64,000 nt of DNA from an uncultured Poribacteria bacterium. Lineage in GTDB: Bacteria > Poribacteria > WGA-4E > WGA-3G. The stretch's first letter is position 1; each line of letters opens with the position of its first letter. Location of the stretch: positions 744,001 to 808,000 of the forward strand of contig OX639973.1 of assembly GCA_951828385.1 (NCBI GenBank). Direction: 5' to 3'. The position numbers and the translations under genes were made by a program. Positions 17,902 through 27,290 of the stretch are shown here, in pieces. The notes below the pieces were generated by a model. The model had not been told where the DNA came from. It saw only the letters and a program-made list of their open reading frames with translations, and searched no databases.

Positions 17902-18894
17902 TTAATCTCTGAGTTTCCACCAATAAAGTCCAGAAGCGATGCCTGTCATTGCGAGTTCAGCACTGATGGTCCAGAGTCGTGAAAGAAGGGCAATAAGCGT
18001 TGCTGTCGCGGGTGGTAAGACACTTGTGAGCAGCAGACTTAAGATACCTTCTCGAACCCCTAAGCCTCCCGGTGTGATAACACTGAGAATTCCGATGCTC
18101 CACGCGACTGCATAGGTGCCTGTTACGACGAGGAGTTGCGAAGCAGAAACGGGAGCAAGACTCTTAATAAAAAGAAAAAAAGCGGTGCCTAAAATCCCCC
18201 AAAGCAAGAGGTAGCCGCTGATAAGACGCAATATTCCAGAAGTCAAAAACATGGCACGGAAATCTTGTTGCATGAGGTAAATGAATGTTTCTCTGATGTG
18301 TCTCCTATAGAAAAAAATGATACTGGCACCGAGTGTGACGATCACAATGCTTCCGATGAGGAGCGTGGTTTTACCAGATATTTGTAAATCCGCAAGCAAG
18401 TCGTGTAAAATTGGGGCAACCTCCGTGTTTCGCAGGACCAGAAATCCAATGGAGCATCCCACACCACACTGAAAAGCGAGTTGGAAGCAGGTGGCGAGGA
18501 CAGCCCCTTTTTTCTGTATTCCGAACTTTTTTGATAAGGAAAACATCACTACAAATTGCCCGACTTTCCCCGGCAGATACCGTCCGAGTTGCGAGAGTTG
18601 AAAAAATGCCCACCCAGATAAGAGAGGGTTCTGCTCTTTGTTAGTGAGGTTCGTAACCTCACTTGTTTTTTTTGATTTTTCGATTCCTACCCGGTAGAGA
18701 AAAAACCATGGAATACCGAGTGTTCCCAAATAGACGAGCAACAGCGTTAGGGATACTAATAACCATAAAGGTTTGAATGTTATTGATTCCATTTCAACGA
18801 CAGTGAGAAGATTGTGTAATCGCTTGACGAGGAAAAAGAGAATCGCGAGTGCGGGTAGTATTCTTGCCCACTGCAGCAGCCGAGAGTGGATCAT
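17902..18894 (-). CDS. Lysylphosphatidylglycerol synthase TM region / UPF0104-like membrane protein
   Basis: 330 residues with about eight membrane segments. The pattern GWAFFQLSQLGRYLPGKVGQFV, then VTPGGLGVREGILSLLL near the end, is that of the LPG_synthase_TM family (AglD/MprF N-terminal half), proteins often encoded next to DPM1-like GT2 enzymes and suspected to flip polyprenyl-linked lipids. The start overlaps the GT2 stop by four bases (ATGA), so translation is coupled. A flippase role for the operon's glycolipid is inference. Confidence 0.85.
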   Translation of the reverse strand: MIHSRLLQWARILPALAILFFLVKRLHNLLTVVEMESITFKPLWLLVSLTLLLVYLGTLGIPWFFLYRVGIEKSKKTSEVTNLTNKEQNPLLSGWAFFQLSQLGRYLPGKVGQFVVMFSLSKKFGIQKKGAVLATCFQLAFQCGVGCSIGFLVLRNTEVAPILHDLLADLQISGKTTLLIGSIVIVTLGASIIFFYRRHIRETFIYLMQQDFRAMFLTSGILRLISGYLLLWGILGTAFFLFIKSLAPVSASQLLVVTGTYAVAWSIGILSVITPGGLGVREGILSLLLTSVLPPATATLIALLSRLWTISAELAMTGIASGLYWWKLRD

Positions 18895-19895
18895 GTGTGA
18901 GGTGTTCCTTTGCTCTTAGCAGGTGTGTGTTCGGATGTTTTCTTTGACGTTATTCGTCGTTCGAGTCGGGAGATCAATCCAATAACGAGTTCTCCGAGTA
19001 ACCCGATCGAGAAGAATTGGATACCTAAAATTATCATCAAAACAGACAGCATAAGGAGCGGACGGAAACCGACCCCGCCTTTCACGACCCATAAAACAGC
19101 GAGATAAAGCCCGATGAGGATGCCGATGAAAGCGACAGCGGCGCCGATGGTGCCGAAAACATGTAGGGGTCGTTTAAGGTATTTCGTTAAGAATAGGACG
19201 GTGAAGAGGTCAAAGAATCCTTTCGGTATCCGCTTGAACCCATATTTAGAAACTCCGAACCGCCGGGGATGATGACGGACTTTTACTTCGCCGACTTTAT
19301 AGCCTGCTTGGTGTGCTAATATCGGGATATATCGATGTAGGTCGCCGTAGATATGTAGTTCTTTAACAACCTCAGCGCGGTAAGCCTTGAATCCACAATT
19401 CATGTCGTGGAGTTTCACGCCTGTGGAAAACGCGGTGACACGATTGAAAACGAAAGAGAACGCCCGTTTTTCAATCGGATCTTTGCGCGGGTATTTCCAT
19501 CCTGAGACGACATCATAGTTTTCGTTATTAAGGGTTGCTATGAGTTTCGGTATTTCGCTGGGGTCGTCTTGGAGGTCCGCGTCCATAGTAATGACGGTGT
19601 CGGCTGTTGCGGCGGTGAAGCCTGCCATAAGTGCTTCCGCCTTGCCTTGATTGCGTTTGAAATGGATAACATGCACGAGGCACAGCTGTGTTTGTTGGGG
19701 TTGCGATAGCGCGTCTAAAACCGATGCTGTTGCGTCTGTGCTGCCATCGTTGATGAAGATAACCTCGGCGCGGTGGTAGGCGTGCGTCTTCAGGACCGCC
19801 TGAATCTGCGCTAACAAAATAGGGAGCGATTCCGCTTCGTTGTATGCCGGTATCACTATGGAAAGTTGGGGGGCGTTATGTGTTTCTGTTGGCAT
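18891..19895 (-). CDS. GT2 family (DPM1/ArnC-like) polyprenyl-phosphate glycosyltransferase
   Basis: 334 residues from the ATG at 19895. The cytoplasmic GT-A domain has SIVIPAYNEAESLPILLAQ, the nucleotide/metal motif TMDADLQDDPSEI and HDMNCGFKAYRAEV. RIPKGFFDLFTVLFLTKYLK leads into two C-terminal membrane segments. This is the layout of enzymes that load a sugar onto polyprenyl phosphate, the donor for GT39 enzymes, two of which flank this operon. It overlaps the GT4 gene by 20 bases; a TTG at 19913 is a weaker alternative start. Confidence 0.9.
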   Translation of the reverse strand: MPTETHNAPQLSIVIPAYNEAESLPILLAQIQAVLKTHAYHRAEVIFINDGSTDATASVLDALSQPQQTQLCLVHVIHFKRNQGKAEALMAGFTAATADTVITMDADLQDDPSEIPKLIATLNNENYDVVSGWKYPRKDPIEKRAFSFVFNRVTAFSTGVKLHDMNCGFKAYRAEVVKELHIYGDLHRYIPILAHQAGYKVGEVKVRHHPRRFGVSKYGFKRIPKGFFDLFTVLFLTKYLKRPLHVFGTIGAAVAFIGILIGLYLAVLWVVKGGVGFRPLLMLSVLMIILGIQFFSIGLLGELVIGLISRLERRITSKKTSEHTPAKSKGTPHT

Positions 19896-21111
19896 GTTGC
19901 TGATAAATATCAATAAATTGTTCTATGGTTTTCGCCCATGTTAATTCGTGTCGGATACGCTGTTGTCCGGCTCTACCAAACTGTTCCCGTTTTTCGGGGT
20001 TTTTTAGCAATGAGATGATCGCTGCGGCGAGGGGGTCAGGGTCCTTTTCTTCGACCAGAAGTCCGGTTTTGTCGTTCTGCACGACGATAGGTATACCGGA
20101 AATTGCTGAGGAAACAACGGGTTTTCCGCATGCCATCGCCTCCAGAATGACGATTGGACACCCATCCATATTTCCCTTTGGATCTACTACGGCTGGTAAT
20201 ACAAATAGGTCGGATAAATAGAAATATATTGGCACTTCTAATCGGTCTATGGTTCCGGGGAATCGGATAATATCCGAAACGCCTTTCTCTTTTGCGAGTG
20301 CTTTTAGCCGCTCTAAATCGCTACCATCACCGCCGATGATGACTGTTGTCTGTGGGCATTTCTCTCGGACAGGGGGTAACGCCCGAATGAGGATGTCAAA
20401 TCCTTTTTTCAAGACGATGCGCCCTAAGGCAAAAACAACGTGTTGTCCTTCTGGAATTGAGAGTTTATTTTGGAGTTCTGTTAGTTGTTTGGGGGTCGGT
20501 GGCGGGAATACCTCTGGGTCTACGCCGTTGGGGATGAGGCATCGCCTTTCTTCAGGAACGCCTAACGCTGTGAGTTCAGGCAGAAATGCGGGTGTCACGC
20601 TCGTGACCATCGCAGTGTGTTTAAGTGTCCATTTCGCTATCGCTTTGAAGATAGGGTTTAGTTTTGAGACGAAGATGTCGGAGCCGTGCAGCGTAATGAC
20701 GACTGGAATTTTACACAATTTGGAGACAATAGCTCCAATGAATCCGTTAGGCAGCAGCCAGTGGGCGTGAATCACATCAAAGCGATGCTTGCGGTGTAGA
20801 TAGAGCAGATGGAAAATAGCAGATAAGCACATGAAGGGCGCGAGCAGATAAACGTATTTTTTTAACTCACAATCGTTGATAAGCGTGTTGGCGTAGCCGA
20901 GCAGCTGCAACCGCCGCGGAAAGAAGTAGCGATATGTCTTCAGGTTGACGCTATGATCCGCCGTGGTGCGTGCGAACTTGGGGGTATCGGGTGTTATCAC
21001 AGTGACACGCATCCCGTGTTTTTGGAGCGTCTCGGCGATGGATTCAATGAACGGTGCGGTGGTGTCCGAAGGGAAACGGGGATAGCCGTGCGTGATTAGG
21101 CAGACATTCAT
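19876..21111 (-). CDS. GT4 family glycosyltransferase
   Basis: 411 residues. N-terminal domain with HGYPRFPSDTTAPFIESIAE and HAHWLLPNGFIGAIVSKLCK; C-terminal GT-B domain with VFALGRIVLKKGFDILIRAL, IGGDGSDLERLKALAKEKG and the donor-site motif PIVILEAMACGKPVVSS followed by an acidic stretch. A retaining, nucleotide-sugar-dependent enzyme that probably extends a glycan chain on the cytoplasmic side. It overlaps the upstream GT39 gene by four bases (ATGA). Confidence 0.92.
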   Translation of the reverse strand: MNVCLITHGYPRFPSDTTAPFIESIAETLQKHGMRVTVITPDTPKFARTTADHSVNLKTYRYFFPRRLQLLGYANTLINDCELKKYVYLLAPFMCLSAIFHLLYLHRKHRFDVIHAHWLLPNGFIGAIVSKLCKIPVVITLHGSDIFVSKLNPIFKAIAKWTLKHTAMVTSVTPAFLPELTALGVPEERRCLIPNGVDPEVFPPPTPKQLTELQNKLSIPEGQHVVFALGRIVLKKGFDILIRALPPVREKCPQTTVIIGGDGSDLERLKALAKEKGVSDIIRFPGTIDRLEVPIYFYLSDLFVLPAVVDPKGNMDGCPIVILEAMACGKPVVSSAISGIPIVVQNDKTGLLVEEKDPDPLAAAIISLLKNPEKREQFGRAGQQRIRHELTWAKTIEQFIDIYQQHANRNT

Positions 21112-22826
21112 TGGGTTTCCTCCTGTTGTTGCACTCGGTATATCCAGACGTGGTCGATGCCATTGAGTGTAATGCGTTTCTCGAGTTTTCCGTTTCGGGT
21201 GCCTGTCTGTGGAACGCGTCCTATCTGTGAATCTCGGATGTAGACGACTTCGTAGTCTGGAGCGGGCTCATTTTCACTATCTGCGCGGTACACGTAGCCT
21301 CGGAAGTAGTAATCCACGAATTCGGTAGCGAGGGGTGAGACTTGGACGACGAGTTTTTGAGGATTGGGTTTCTGATTGAGGTAGTTTGCGGCGAGGTCCA
21401 AGCCAGAGGCTTCGCCGATGGTGATTATCTTCGTGATGTCTGTGAGTCTCCAACAGAGGTTATAGTAAGTGCCGTAGTAGGGATGGAGTGCAAGGACAGG
21501 GAACAGTTGAATGAAGAACAGTCCGATACTTATCATGAGAAGGAGCGCGTTTTTGTATACGGGAATTTTCAGTATTTGAAAACGTGCGCGAAGTGCGATA
21601 TAAATCCATTTGAATCCTTCAACAAGCCCGATGGCTGCGAGTATCTCCAGCATCGGGAACGCGGGTAAGAGATAGCGGCTGAACTTTTTGCTTGTTACTG
21701 AGAGGCAGATTGTGAAAAGGAGAACACCGGCAATCAGTGCAAGTGCCATTCGGAGCTGATAGGCGGTCTCGTCTAAGTGTTTCCGTGATTTCCAAAGTAG
21801 GATGCATCCGATGAGTGCGAGGGGTAGCATCAAGGGTGTGCTTTTGATGGTAAGCACGAAAGGATAGAAGAGCCAACCTGGGTCGTAGACAACTTTTCCT
21901 AAAAAGAAGTGTTCCACCTCGTGTGCGGTGGTGACTGCCCAATTGACTCTATCAAGAACGTATTGGCCGGTTTGTAGGACGCGTACACAAGTGACACCGA
22001 GTGCAGCGATGGCTGCCCAGAGTGAAAGGCTTGTTAAAGTGATTGTTCCCTTTTTCAGGACTTTGGCTAATACGTAGGTGGTGCCTAATAGATAGACAAA
22101 AAGAACACCGAAAGGAAGCGACCAGAAGATGGGCCAGCTTATGATTGTGATGATAGCGGCGCAATTGAGGAAACAGAGTCCCTCAGCGACGTATGTCAAA
22201 AGACCTCCGGCATGATTTTTCTCATTCCTGAAGAAAAAGAGACAGATCGGTATCCAGAGTAAGAGAATGACAGCGTAACTCTTGGAAAGTACCGCCAGCC
22301 CGAAAGCGGCACCGGAGAGGATAAGGTAACGGCGGTTTTGTCGGTCCTGCGCGTATAGTAGGAATAGCAACACGGTTAAGAGAATAAAGATCGTGGCGAG
22401 TGCATCGGTGTGTGCGCGGCGTGTCTGTGCTAAAAAGAGGGGTGAGTAGGCGAGGCACGCGAAACTTGCAAGTGACACCCACTTTCCGAAAAGTCGGTAG
22501 AGTAGGAGGCAAGCGATACCGATACCTGCCCAGATGATGACACCGATGAACCATCGGGCGCGTGCAAGGTTCAAGACATCTATGCTGGGTTCGGTAAAAA
22601 AGGTGCGAAGCCCCGCAATCCACATTGTTGTCACACCCGGATGATAGGCGATGAGGGTTTCCGCAAACCGTCCGTGTTTGACAGCGGACATGAAATCTGC
22701 GCTACGGTTGAGCCACCGGACTTCGTCACTGGACCAGTGTGCGTCTAAAGAAAGAAAACGTGGTATTCCGGCGATGACGAAAAGAGAGAGTATTAAGAGT
22801 ACTAAGAGAAAAATGCGTATTTTCAT
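21108..22826 (-). CDS. GT39/PMT-like glycosyltransferase, first gene of the glycan operon
   Basis: 572 residues, about ten membrane segments, paralogous to 15284-17062. The first loop reads DAHWSSDEVRWLNRSADFMS with the acidic SDE, then AYHPGVTTMWIAGLRTFF; the C-terminal soluble tail again ends GIDHVWIYRV. Having two related GT39 enzymes at the first and last positions of one operon suggests two successive or alternative transfers from the same polyprenyl donor. The start is the only ATG near the signal-like N-terminus. No clear promoter was picked out upstream. Confidence 0.85.
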   Translation of the reverse strand: MKIRIFLLVLLILSLFVIAGIPRFLSLDAHWSSDEVRWLNRSADFMSAVKHGRFAETLIAYHPGVTTMWIAGLRTFFTEPSIDVLNLARARWFIGVIIWAGIGIACLLLYRLFGKWVSLASFACLAYSPLFLAQTRRAHTDALATIFILLTVLLFLLYAQDRQNRRYLILSGAAFGLAVLSKSYAVILLLWIPICLFFFRNEKNHAGGLLTYVAEGLCFLNCAAIITIISWPIFWSLPFGVLFVYLLGTTYVLAKVLKKGTITLTSLSLWAAIAALGVTCVRVLQTGQYVLDRVNWAVTTAHEVEHFFLGKVVYDPGWLFYPFVLTIKSTPLMLPLALIGCILLWKSRKHLDETAYQLRMALALIAGVLLFTICLSVTSKKFSRYLLPAFPMLEILAAIGLVEGFKWIYIALRARFQILKIPVYKNALLLMISIGLFFIQLFPVLALHPYYGTYYNLCWRLTDITKIITIGEASGLDLAANYLNQKPNPQKLVVQVSPLATEFVDYYFRGYVYRADSENEPAPDYEVVYIRDSQIGRVPQTGTRNGKLEKRITLNGIDHVWIYRVQQQEETQ

Positions 22827-22919
22827 AAGTTAAAAGGATCCTGGACATCTACAAATGGAAGGCGTATTGCCATCCGAGAGTGAGCCGCCATGAAGAAAGG
22901 TAATTTCAAAAAGTTCTCC

Positions 22920-24185
22920 TTATATTTCGGTTCGGAGTGCGTCAATAGGTGCGAGTCGTGCGGCGAGCATTGCAGGGTAGACACCGAAACTAACACCCAT
23001 AAAGACGGAAAAGATAATAGAAGTGAGGATCCAAGGTAAGGATAGAACAACGGGCCATTCTGGCACGATCTGCACGATGCGCACCGCAACCCGCGCCATG
23101 CCGTGTGCGGCGAGCCACCCACCAATGATACCGAGAATCCCGCCACAGAAACAGAGTGCTATGGATTCTGTCAAGAATTGCCAGAAAATGTGTATCCGTT
23201 TGGCACCTACCGATTTCCGCAAGCCTATCTCGCGCGTCTTTTCGCCAACGGAGACGAGACAGATGTTCATGATGCCGATGCCGCTGACAAATAGCGAGAA
23301 CCCTGCGATGCTGCCCAGCGCGATCTGGATGACCTTTTGGATATGCTCCAGTCGCTCGAGGTTCGTTTTCGGTATCCAATAGATGATAAAATCATCTTTG
23401 CCTCGGTGTCTTTTCCGTAGGACATATTTAACGGAGTTAATGACATTGTGAACATCTGCGTCTTTTTTAAAGAAGACGATAATTCCTTCAATATAGCGAG
23501 TTCCAGAGAAACGTTGTTGGTGTGTTGTTAACGGCAGACAGATGATGTCATCCAGTGACATGCTGATGCGAAGGCTTCTGCCTTTAGGGTGCATGACACC
23601 GATGACACGGTATCGGACAGCCGGGTGCCTCCAATAATACCGAATCTTTACCTCTTGTCCTAATGGCGAAGCATCGTTAAACAGTTCCGTGGCGATGTCT
23701 GAACCGAGGACACAGACCTGTCTGGCGGTGTCAATATCATCTTGGGAGAAGAAGCGACCGTGTTGCACTTGCCAGTGCATACCTTGGGCATAGTCCGCTG
23801 TCACACCTTCTACGATTGCTCGAACGCGGCTCCCCTGGCGGTTGCTGACAGATCCGGTGTACGTCTCCGTTTTCGGTAAGGCGAAGAGCACACCGGGGCA
23901 TTCTGCTTCAATGGCATAGATATCTTCAAGTGTGTAGCGTTCGGTGGTACGTCTTACGAATCTTCCGCGTTCCCAAACGGCGGTGAGTGTCCAGAATTGG
24001 ACTTGGTTTGCGCCACCGAGTTTTTCAATGTCCTTGATGACGATCTCTTTTGCGCCACCGCCGATTGCGATCATGCACAGCACGCTCGCAATCCCGATAA
24101 AGATGCCTAGGAGAGACAATGCGGCACGTAGTTTGTTTTGCTGTACGGAAGTGATACCGACAATAATGGGGTCATACAGTTTCAT
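22920..24185 (-). CDS. MacB/FtsX-type ABC transporter permease
   Basis: 421 residues. One N-terminal membrane segment (LRAALSLLGIFIGIASVLCM), a MacB periplasmic core domain (~70-290), then three segments holding the FtsX domain: FVSGIGIMNICLVSVGEKTR, REIGLRKSVGAKR and PAMLAARLAPIDALRTE at the very end. In this family the permease works with a separate ATPase, which is not in the window, so it cannot be assigned to export, lipoprotein release or resistance. An ATG 33 bases further upstream is an alternative start; neither has a strong RBS. Confidence 0.88.
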   Translation of the reverse strand: MKLYDPIIVGITSVQQNKLRAALSLLGIFIGIASVLCMIAIGGGAKEIVIKDIEKLGGANQVQFWTLTAVWERGRFVRRTTERYTLEDIYAIEAECPGVLFALPKTETYTGSVSNRQGSRVRAIVEGVTADYAQGMHWQVQHGRFFSQDDIDTARQVCVLGSDIATELFNDASPLGQEVKIRYYWRHPAVRYRVIGVMHPKGRSLRISMSLDDIICLPLTTHQQRFSGTRYIEGIIVFFKKDADVHNVINSVKYVLRKRHRGKDDFIIYWIPKTNLERLEHIQKVIQIALGSIAGFSLFVSGIGIMNICLVSVGEKTREIGLRKSVGAKRIHIFWQFLTESIALCFCGGILGIIGGWLAAHGMARVAVRIVQIVPEWPVVLSLPWILTSIIFSVFMGVSFGVYPAMLAARLAPIDALRTEI

Positions 24186-24379
24186 GCTATATAAAGTTTC
24201 ACAACTACAGCCTCTCATAAATAGTTTAAGAGTATTACAAATAGGAATTTCTCATCAAAGAAACCCCTAAAACCCCTAATCCTCCATATCGCCCCTATCA
24301 GGGACTGGGGACTTGCAATGTATCTTTGAATCCAAAAGTTTCTTTAGATACATGCGGGCTGGTATTTATGAGAAAGGTG

Positions 24380-26359
24380 CTATAAATAAGGTTTCAGATC
24401 CCACAGGAGGATGGTGCCGTCATAACTTGCACTTGCTAAAAGTTTGCTATTCTCGGAAAACGTTAGAGCGGTAATACTGCTTGTGTGTCCCTCAAAGGTA
24501 GCGATATTTTTGCCATTGACAATCTCCCATAACAACACCAGAGAGTTTTCCATACCTCGTACCCAACACGATCCTGAAGCCAGATACCGTCCACAAGGTG
24601 AATAGGCGAGTATCTCATGCCAAAATCCTTGATAGGTCCATCTTTCTGGCTTCGGGATGACGAGTTGTATTTGTCGTTGTGTGAGATCCCATAATAGAAT
24701 TTCCTCTTGGGTGTTAGCTGCCATCAGAGTGCCGCAGGGTGAAAAGGCGATCGCACGTTGAATGCGATCGTTTAGGGGACCGCTGATGTCTTCCTTGCGT
24801 TTAATATCTCGCAGTCGGAAGTCGGGTACGAGTGCACCGGTACTCGCGAGGAGCTGCTCATCAGGACTAAACTTCACAGTGACAACGGCACACCGATGGA
24901 GTCTGTCTGTATAAATCTCTTTCCCAGATTGCAGATCCAATACGTGTAGTCTGCCCTTATCATCCCCATACGATAGCAAGTGGTTTTCTGGGGCAAATGC
25001 CAGAGCACGATATGTTGGGGATTCCTTGAGCTCGCACTCAGCAATGAGGCTATCGGGGGTACCAACTTCCCATACATTAATAGTCTTTTTACCTTCACCT
25101 ATTAGGCTAAGCGTGTAGATTTTTCCCTCGGTGGACGCGTAAACATAATATTTGATACCGCCAGGCTTAAAAACAATAGGGGCATGTGAAGGGGCAGCAA
25201 TATCCCAATGCCAGATGCTATCATACCAATGTGCAGCCGTCACGGTTTTCCCAGCATTAGAGAAGACAAGCGATGAAAGAATATTACCCGATGCATGTGA
25301 ATGGCTGGACGCTACCCTTTGTTGGGTATCAGGAGACAGGACGCTAATTTCGTGTGAACTCACCAACGCCAACTGTTTCCCGTTCCTGAGTTGGAAGGAT
25401 ACGGGCTCCGCGATATTTTCTGATGTATAAATTTTTTTGTTGTGTTCGATGTCCCAAACGGTGATAGTGTTGATACTATCATACACCGCAGCGGCATGCA
25501 GAACACCCTCGGCGGAGTAAGAGGGTACCATCCGATCCGCACCATAATCTGGATAGGTCCTGATTTTTTTCCAACTGTTTGTGTCCCATGCTTGTAATTT
25601 GTCGTCTACATCACCGCTGGCAACAAAGGATTCCCCGCAGGGCGAAAAGCAGAAGGACTCCCACAGATAACCGGATGGATATTTTGTCAAGGACGCGACC
25701 CTCGTCCCGCTTGAAACATCCCACACGGAAATAGATTCCGCTTCAGGCCCATCAGGGGTATTTTCACCGTGCGGACTCAAACAAGCGAGCAGTTGACCAT
25801 CAGGCGAAAAAGTAATCGGGTGAACAAGCGCACAATACTGCCACAGTTCTACTTGATGATCCGCATTGATTTTGGCAAGGTGTTCGCCGGTTTCCGGGTG
25901 CCATACATCAACGATATAGTCGTTCATACCCGACACAGCGAGTTGTTGACTATCCGGTGAAAAGGCGATACGTGAAATCCTATCTTGACGTGTCAATTGA
26001 TTGTTTTTCACCCACCTTTCTATCTGCGTAATGCATGCGCGGCGTGAAACATCCCAGACTTTGACACAACCATCATTTCCAGCGGTAGCAAGCCATTTAC
26101 CATCATCAGAAAAGGATAAAACAGAAATCCCTCCGTGTCCCGTGTTCCATAGATCTACCGGAGACATTGTGGCGAGTTTATACCACCAAACCCCAATACC
26201 TGTTGCAACCACGAGATATTCATTGTCTGGTGACAGCGCGAGGTCATAAAGCATTCCTTGCCCCAATCGGGCAATGGCTCCTACTGGCAGTTCCCGCGTG
26301 GGGAAAGGATTGCCACCACGCAAGAACCGATTTTGTGTCTGCTTTGGGTTTTGTATCAT
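24380..26359 (-). CDS. Long WD40 repeat protein
   Basis: 659 residues, built almost entirely of WD40 blades, about fourteen by eye, enough for two propellers. Blades end in the usual VWD/LWD/AWD triplets: LSFSDDGKWLATAGNDGCVK-VWD near the start, LTFSENSKLLASASYDGTIL-LWD at the end. No signal peptide, membrane segment or catalytic domain is seen; the N-terminal ~30 residues (NPFPTRELPVGAIARLG) are a linker. It is probably a cytoplasmic interaction scaffold; many similar free-standing WD40 proteins occur in this kind of genome. A large hairpin lies 20 bases upstream of the start. Confidence 0.88.
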   Translation of the reverse strand: MIQNPKQTQNRFLRGGNPFPTRELPVGAIARLGQGMLYDLALSPDNEYLVVATGIGVWWYKLATMSPVDLWNTGHGGISVLSFSDDGKWLATAGNDGCVKVWDVSRRACITQIERWVKNNQLTRQDRISRIAFSPDSQQLAVSGMNDYIVDVWHPETGEHLAKINADHQVELWQYCALVHPITFSPDGQLLACLSPHGENTPDGPEAESISVWDVSSGTRVASLTKYPSGYLWESFCFSPCGESFVASGDVDDKLQAWDTNSWKKIRTYPDYGADRMVPSYSAEGVLHAAAVYDSINTITVWDIEHNKKIYTSENIAEPVSFQLRNGKQLALVSSHEISVLSPDTQQRVASSHSHASGNILSSLVFSNAGKTVTAAHWYDSIWHWDIAAPSHAPIVFKPGGIKYYVYASTEGKIYTLSLIGEGKKTINVWEVGTPDSLIAECELKESPTYRALAFAPENHLLSYGDDKGRLHVLDLQSGKEIYTDRLHRCAVVTVKFSPDEQLLASTGALVPDFRLRDIKRKEDISGPLNDRIQRAIAFSPCGTLMAANTQEEILLWDLTQRQIQLVIPKPERWTYQGFWHEILAYSPCGRYLASGSCWVRGMENSLVLLWEIVNGKNIATFEGHTSSITALTFSENSKLLASASYDGTILLWDLKPYL

Positions 26360-26378
26360 AAAACACCTCTGATTTTAT

Positions 26379-26428
26379 CGAAGTTGCCACCTATACGGAT
26401 TTAGTAGTTTGTATAGGTAGCAACTTCG
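26379..26428. promoter_or_regulatory. Large inverted repeat in the WD40 leader
   Basis: 18-base arms with one mismatch: 26379-26396 (CGAAGTTGCCACCTATAC) and 26411-26428 (GTATAGGTAGCAACTTCG), 14-base loop. It starts 20 bases upstream of the WD40 ATG. No T-run follows, so a simple terminator is unlikely; it could be an operator, an mRNA structure or a tiny mobile element. Confidence 0.7.
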
Positions 26429-26553
26429 GTATGCTTTCTCAAATTGGTTCCATTCTATTGCAGCTGCGAGAAGTTGCCCTATAATGAGGTCTTATCTGCA
26501 GCAGTTAACTCCTGACTGCAAACCTGGACCAATTTTGAAACAAGACACGCCTA

Positions 26554-27036
26554 CTACGAGGAGGAGACTTTAACTTTCGTACACCTAGAAACACATGACC
26601 CGTGACTGCTACAGAAGTCACCAGAACCCTTACATTGTGACCCTTGACAGTTACATTTATTGCACCTTGGACTGCCCCCGCATCCATTAGTACAACCACT
26701 GCCGAAACAAACGGTCGTAACACATCCAGCGTAGCTGCAGATCTTTGCCGGAGTAGGCATAGGTTTTTCAAAACTGGCACTTATTTTTGATTGTGCGGCA
26801 GCTCCATCCGCGAGGAGTGTATCTGTCCCACCACCACAGCAGCCACTAACTTCTGTTTGTGCGACAGGCTCCTCTGTAGGAACGGCATCTGTTCCGCCAC
26901 AGCAGCTACTATTCTCGGCTTGGATTTTCGGGGAAAATCCATCATACGTCGCGGCGAAAACCAGTCCACCAGCAAAAACGAGGACAACGAGCAACCGTAA
27001 CAAAACGTTTGGACGGCTAAAAAAACTTTTCAACAT
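26554..27036 (-). CDS. Exported cysteine-rich protein with CCGG motifs
   Basis: 160 residues from the ATG at 27036, behind AAGGAG. A signal peptide or anchor covers residues ~8-30 (VLLRLLVVLVFAGGLVFAAT). The mature region has sixteen cysteines: two repeated ..CCGGtD.. units (SSCCGGTDA, SGCCGGGTD) in a loose repeat with Pro/Glu/Ala linkers, then a dense C-terminal ~55-residue domain of twelve cysteines (CTNGCGGSPRCNKCNCQGSQ and following). I do not recognise the family. It could be a metal-binding or disulfide-knotted exported protein, or a precursor of a modified peptide. A smaller exported peptide gene lies just upstream in the same direction. Confidence 0.7.
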   Translation of the reverse strand: MLKSFFSRPNVLLRLLVVLVFAGGLVFAATYDGFSPKIQAENSSCCGGTDAVPTEEPVAQTEVSGCCGGGTDTLLADGAAAQSKISASFEKPMPTPAKICSYAGCVTTVCFGSGCTNGCGGSPRCNKCNCQGSQCKGSGDFCSSHGSCVSRCTKVKVSSS

Positions 27037-27158
27037 TATCAAATCTCCTTCTAAAGGCGACGTGCATCATTCTAACACGCCGCTTGGTTATATGCAAACA
27101 TAATTGAATCATAAGCGGTTGAAGCATAATTGCTGTCAACCTACAAGGTATCGGCTTT

Positions 27159-27290
27159 TCACCGCACATACGGGCAGACAGGCGGTGGTTTGCACTCGGT
27201 TGGCGGTGCGTTCCGTGCCTCAATGAACATCACAAACAAGAGACTCAAGATTGCGAATACTACCACGAATGCCTTTTTGATACGATTCAT
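27159..27290 (-). CDS. Small exported peptide (43 residues)
   Basis: The ATG at 27290 is preceded by GAGGTGG with good spacing. The peptide starts MNRIKKAFVVVFAILSLLFV, a strong signal anchor, and ends with a short Pro/Cys tail (NAPPTECKPPPVCPYVR) holding two cysteines. The frame extends further upstream without a better start. It lies 122 bases upstream of the cysteine-rich protein and could be co-transcribed. Function unknown. Confidence 0.55.
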   Translation of the reverse strand: MNRIKKAFVVVFAILSLLFVMFIEARNAPPTECKPPPVCPYVR

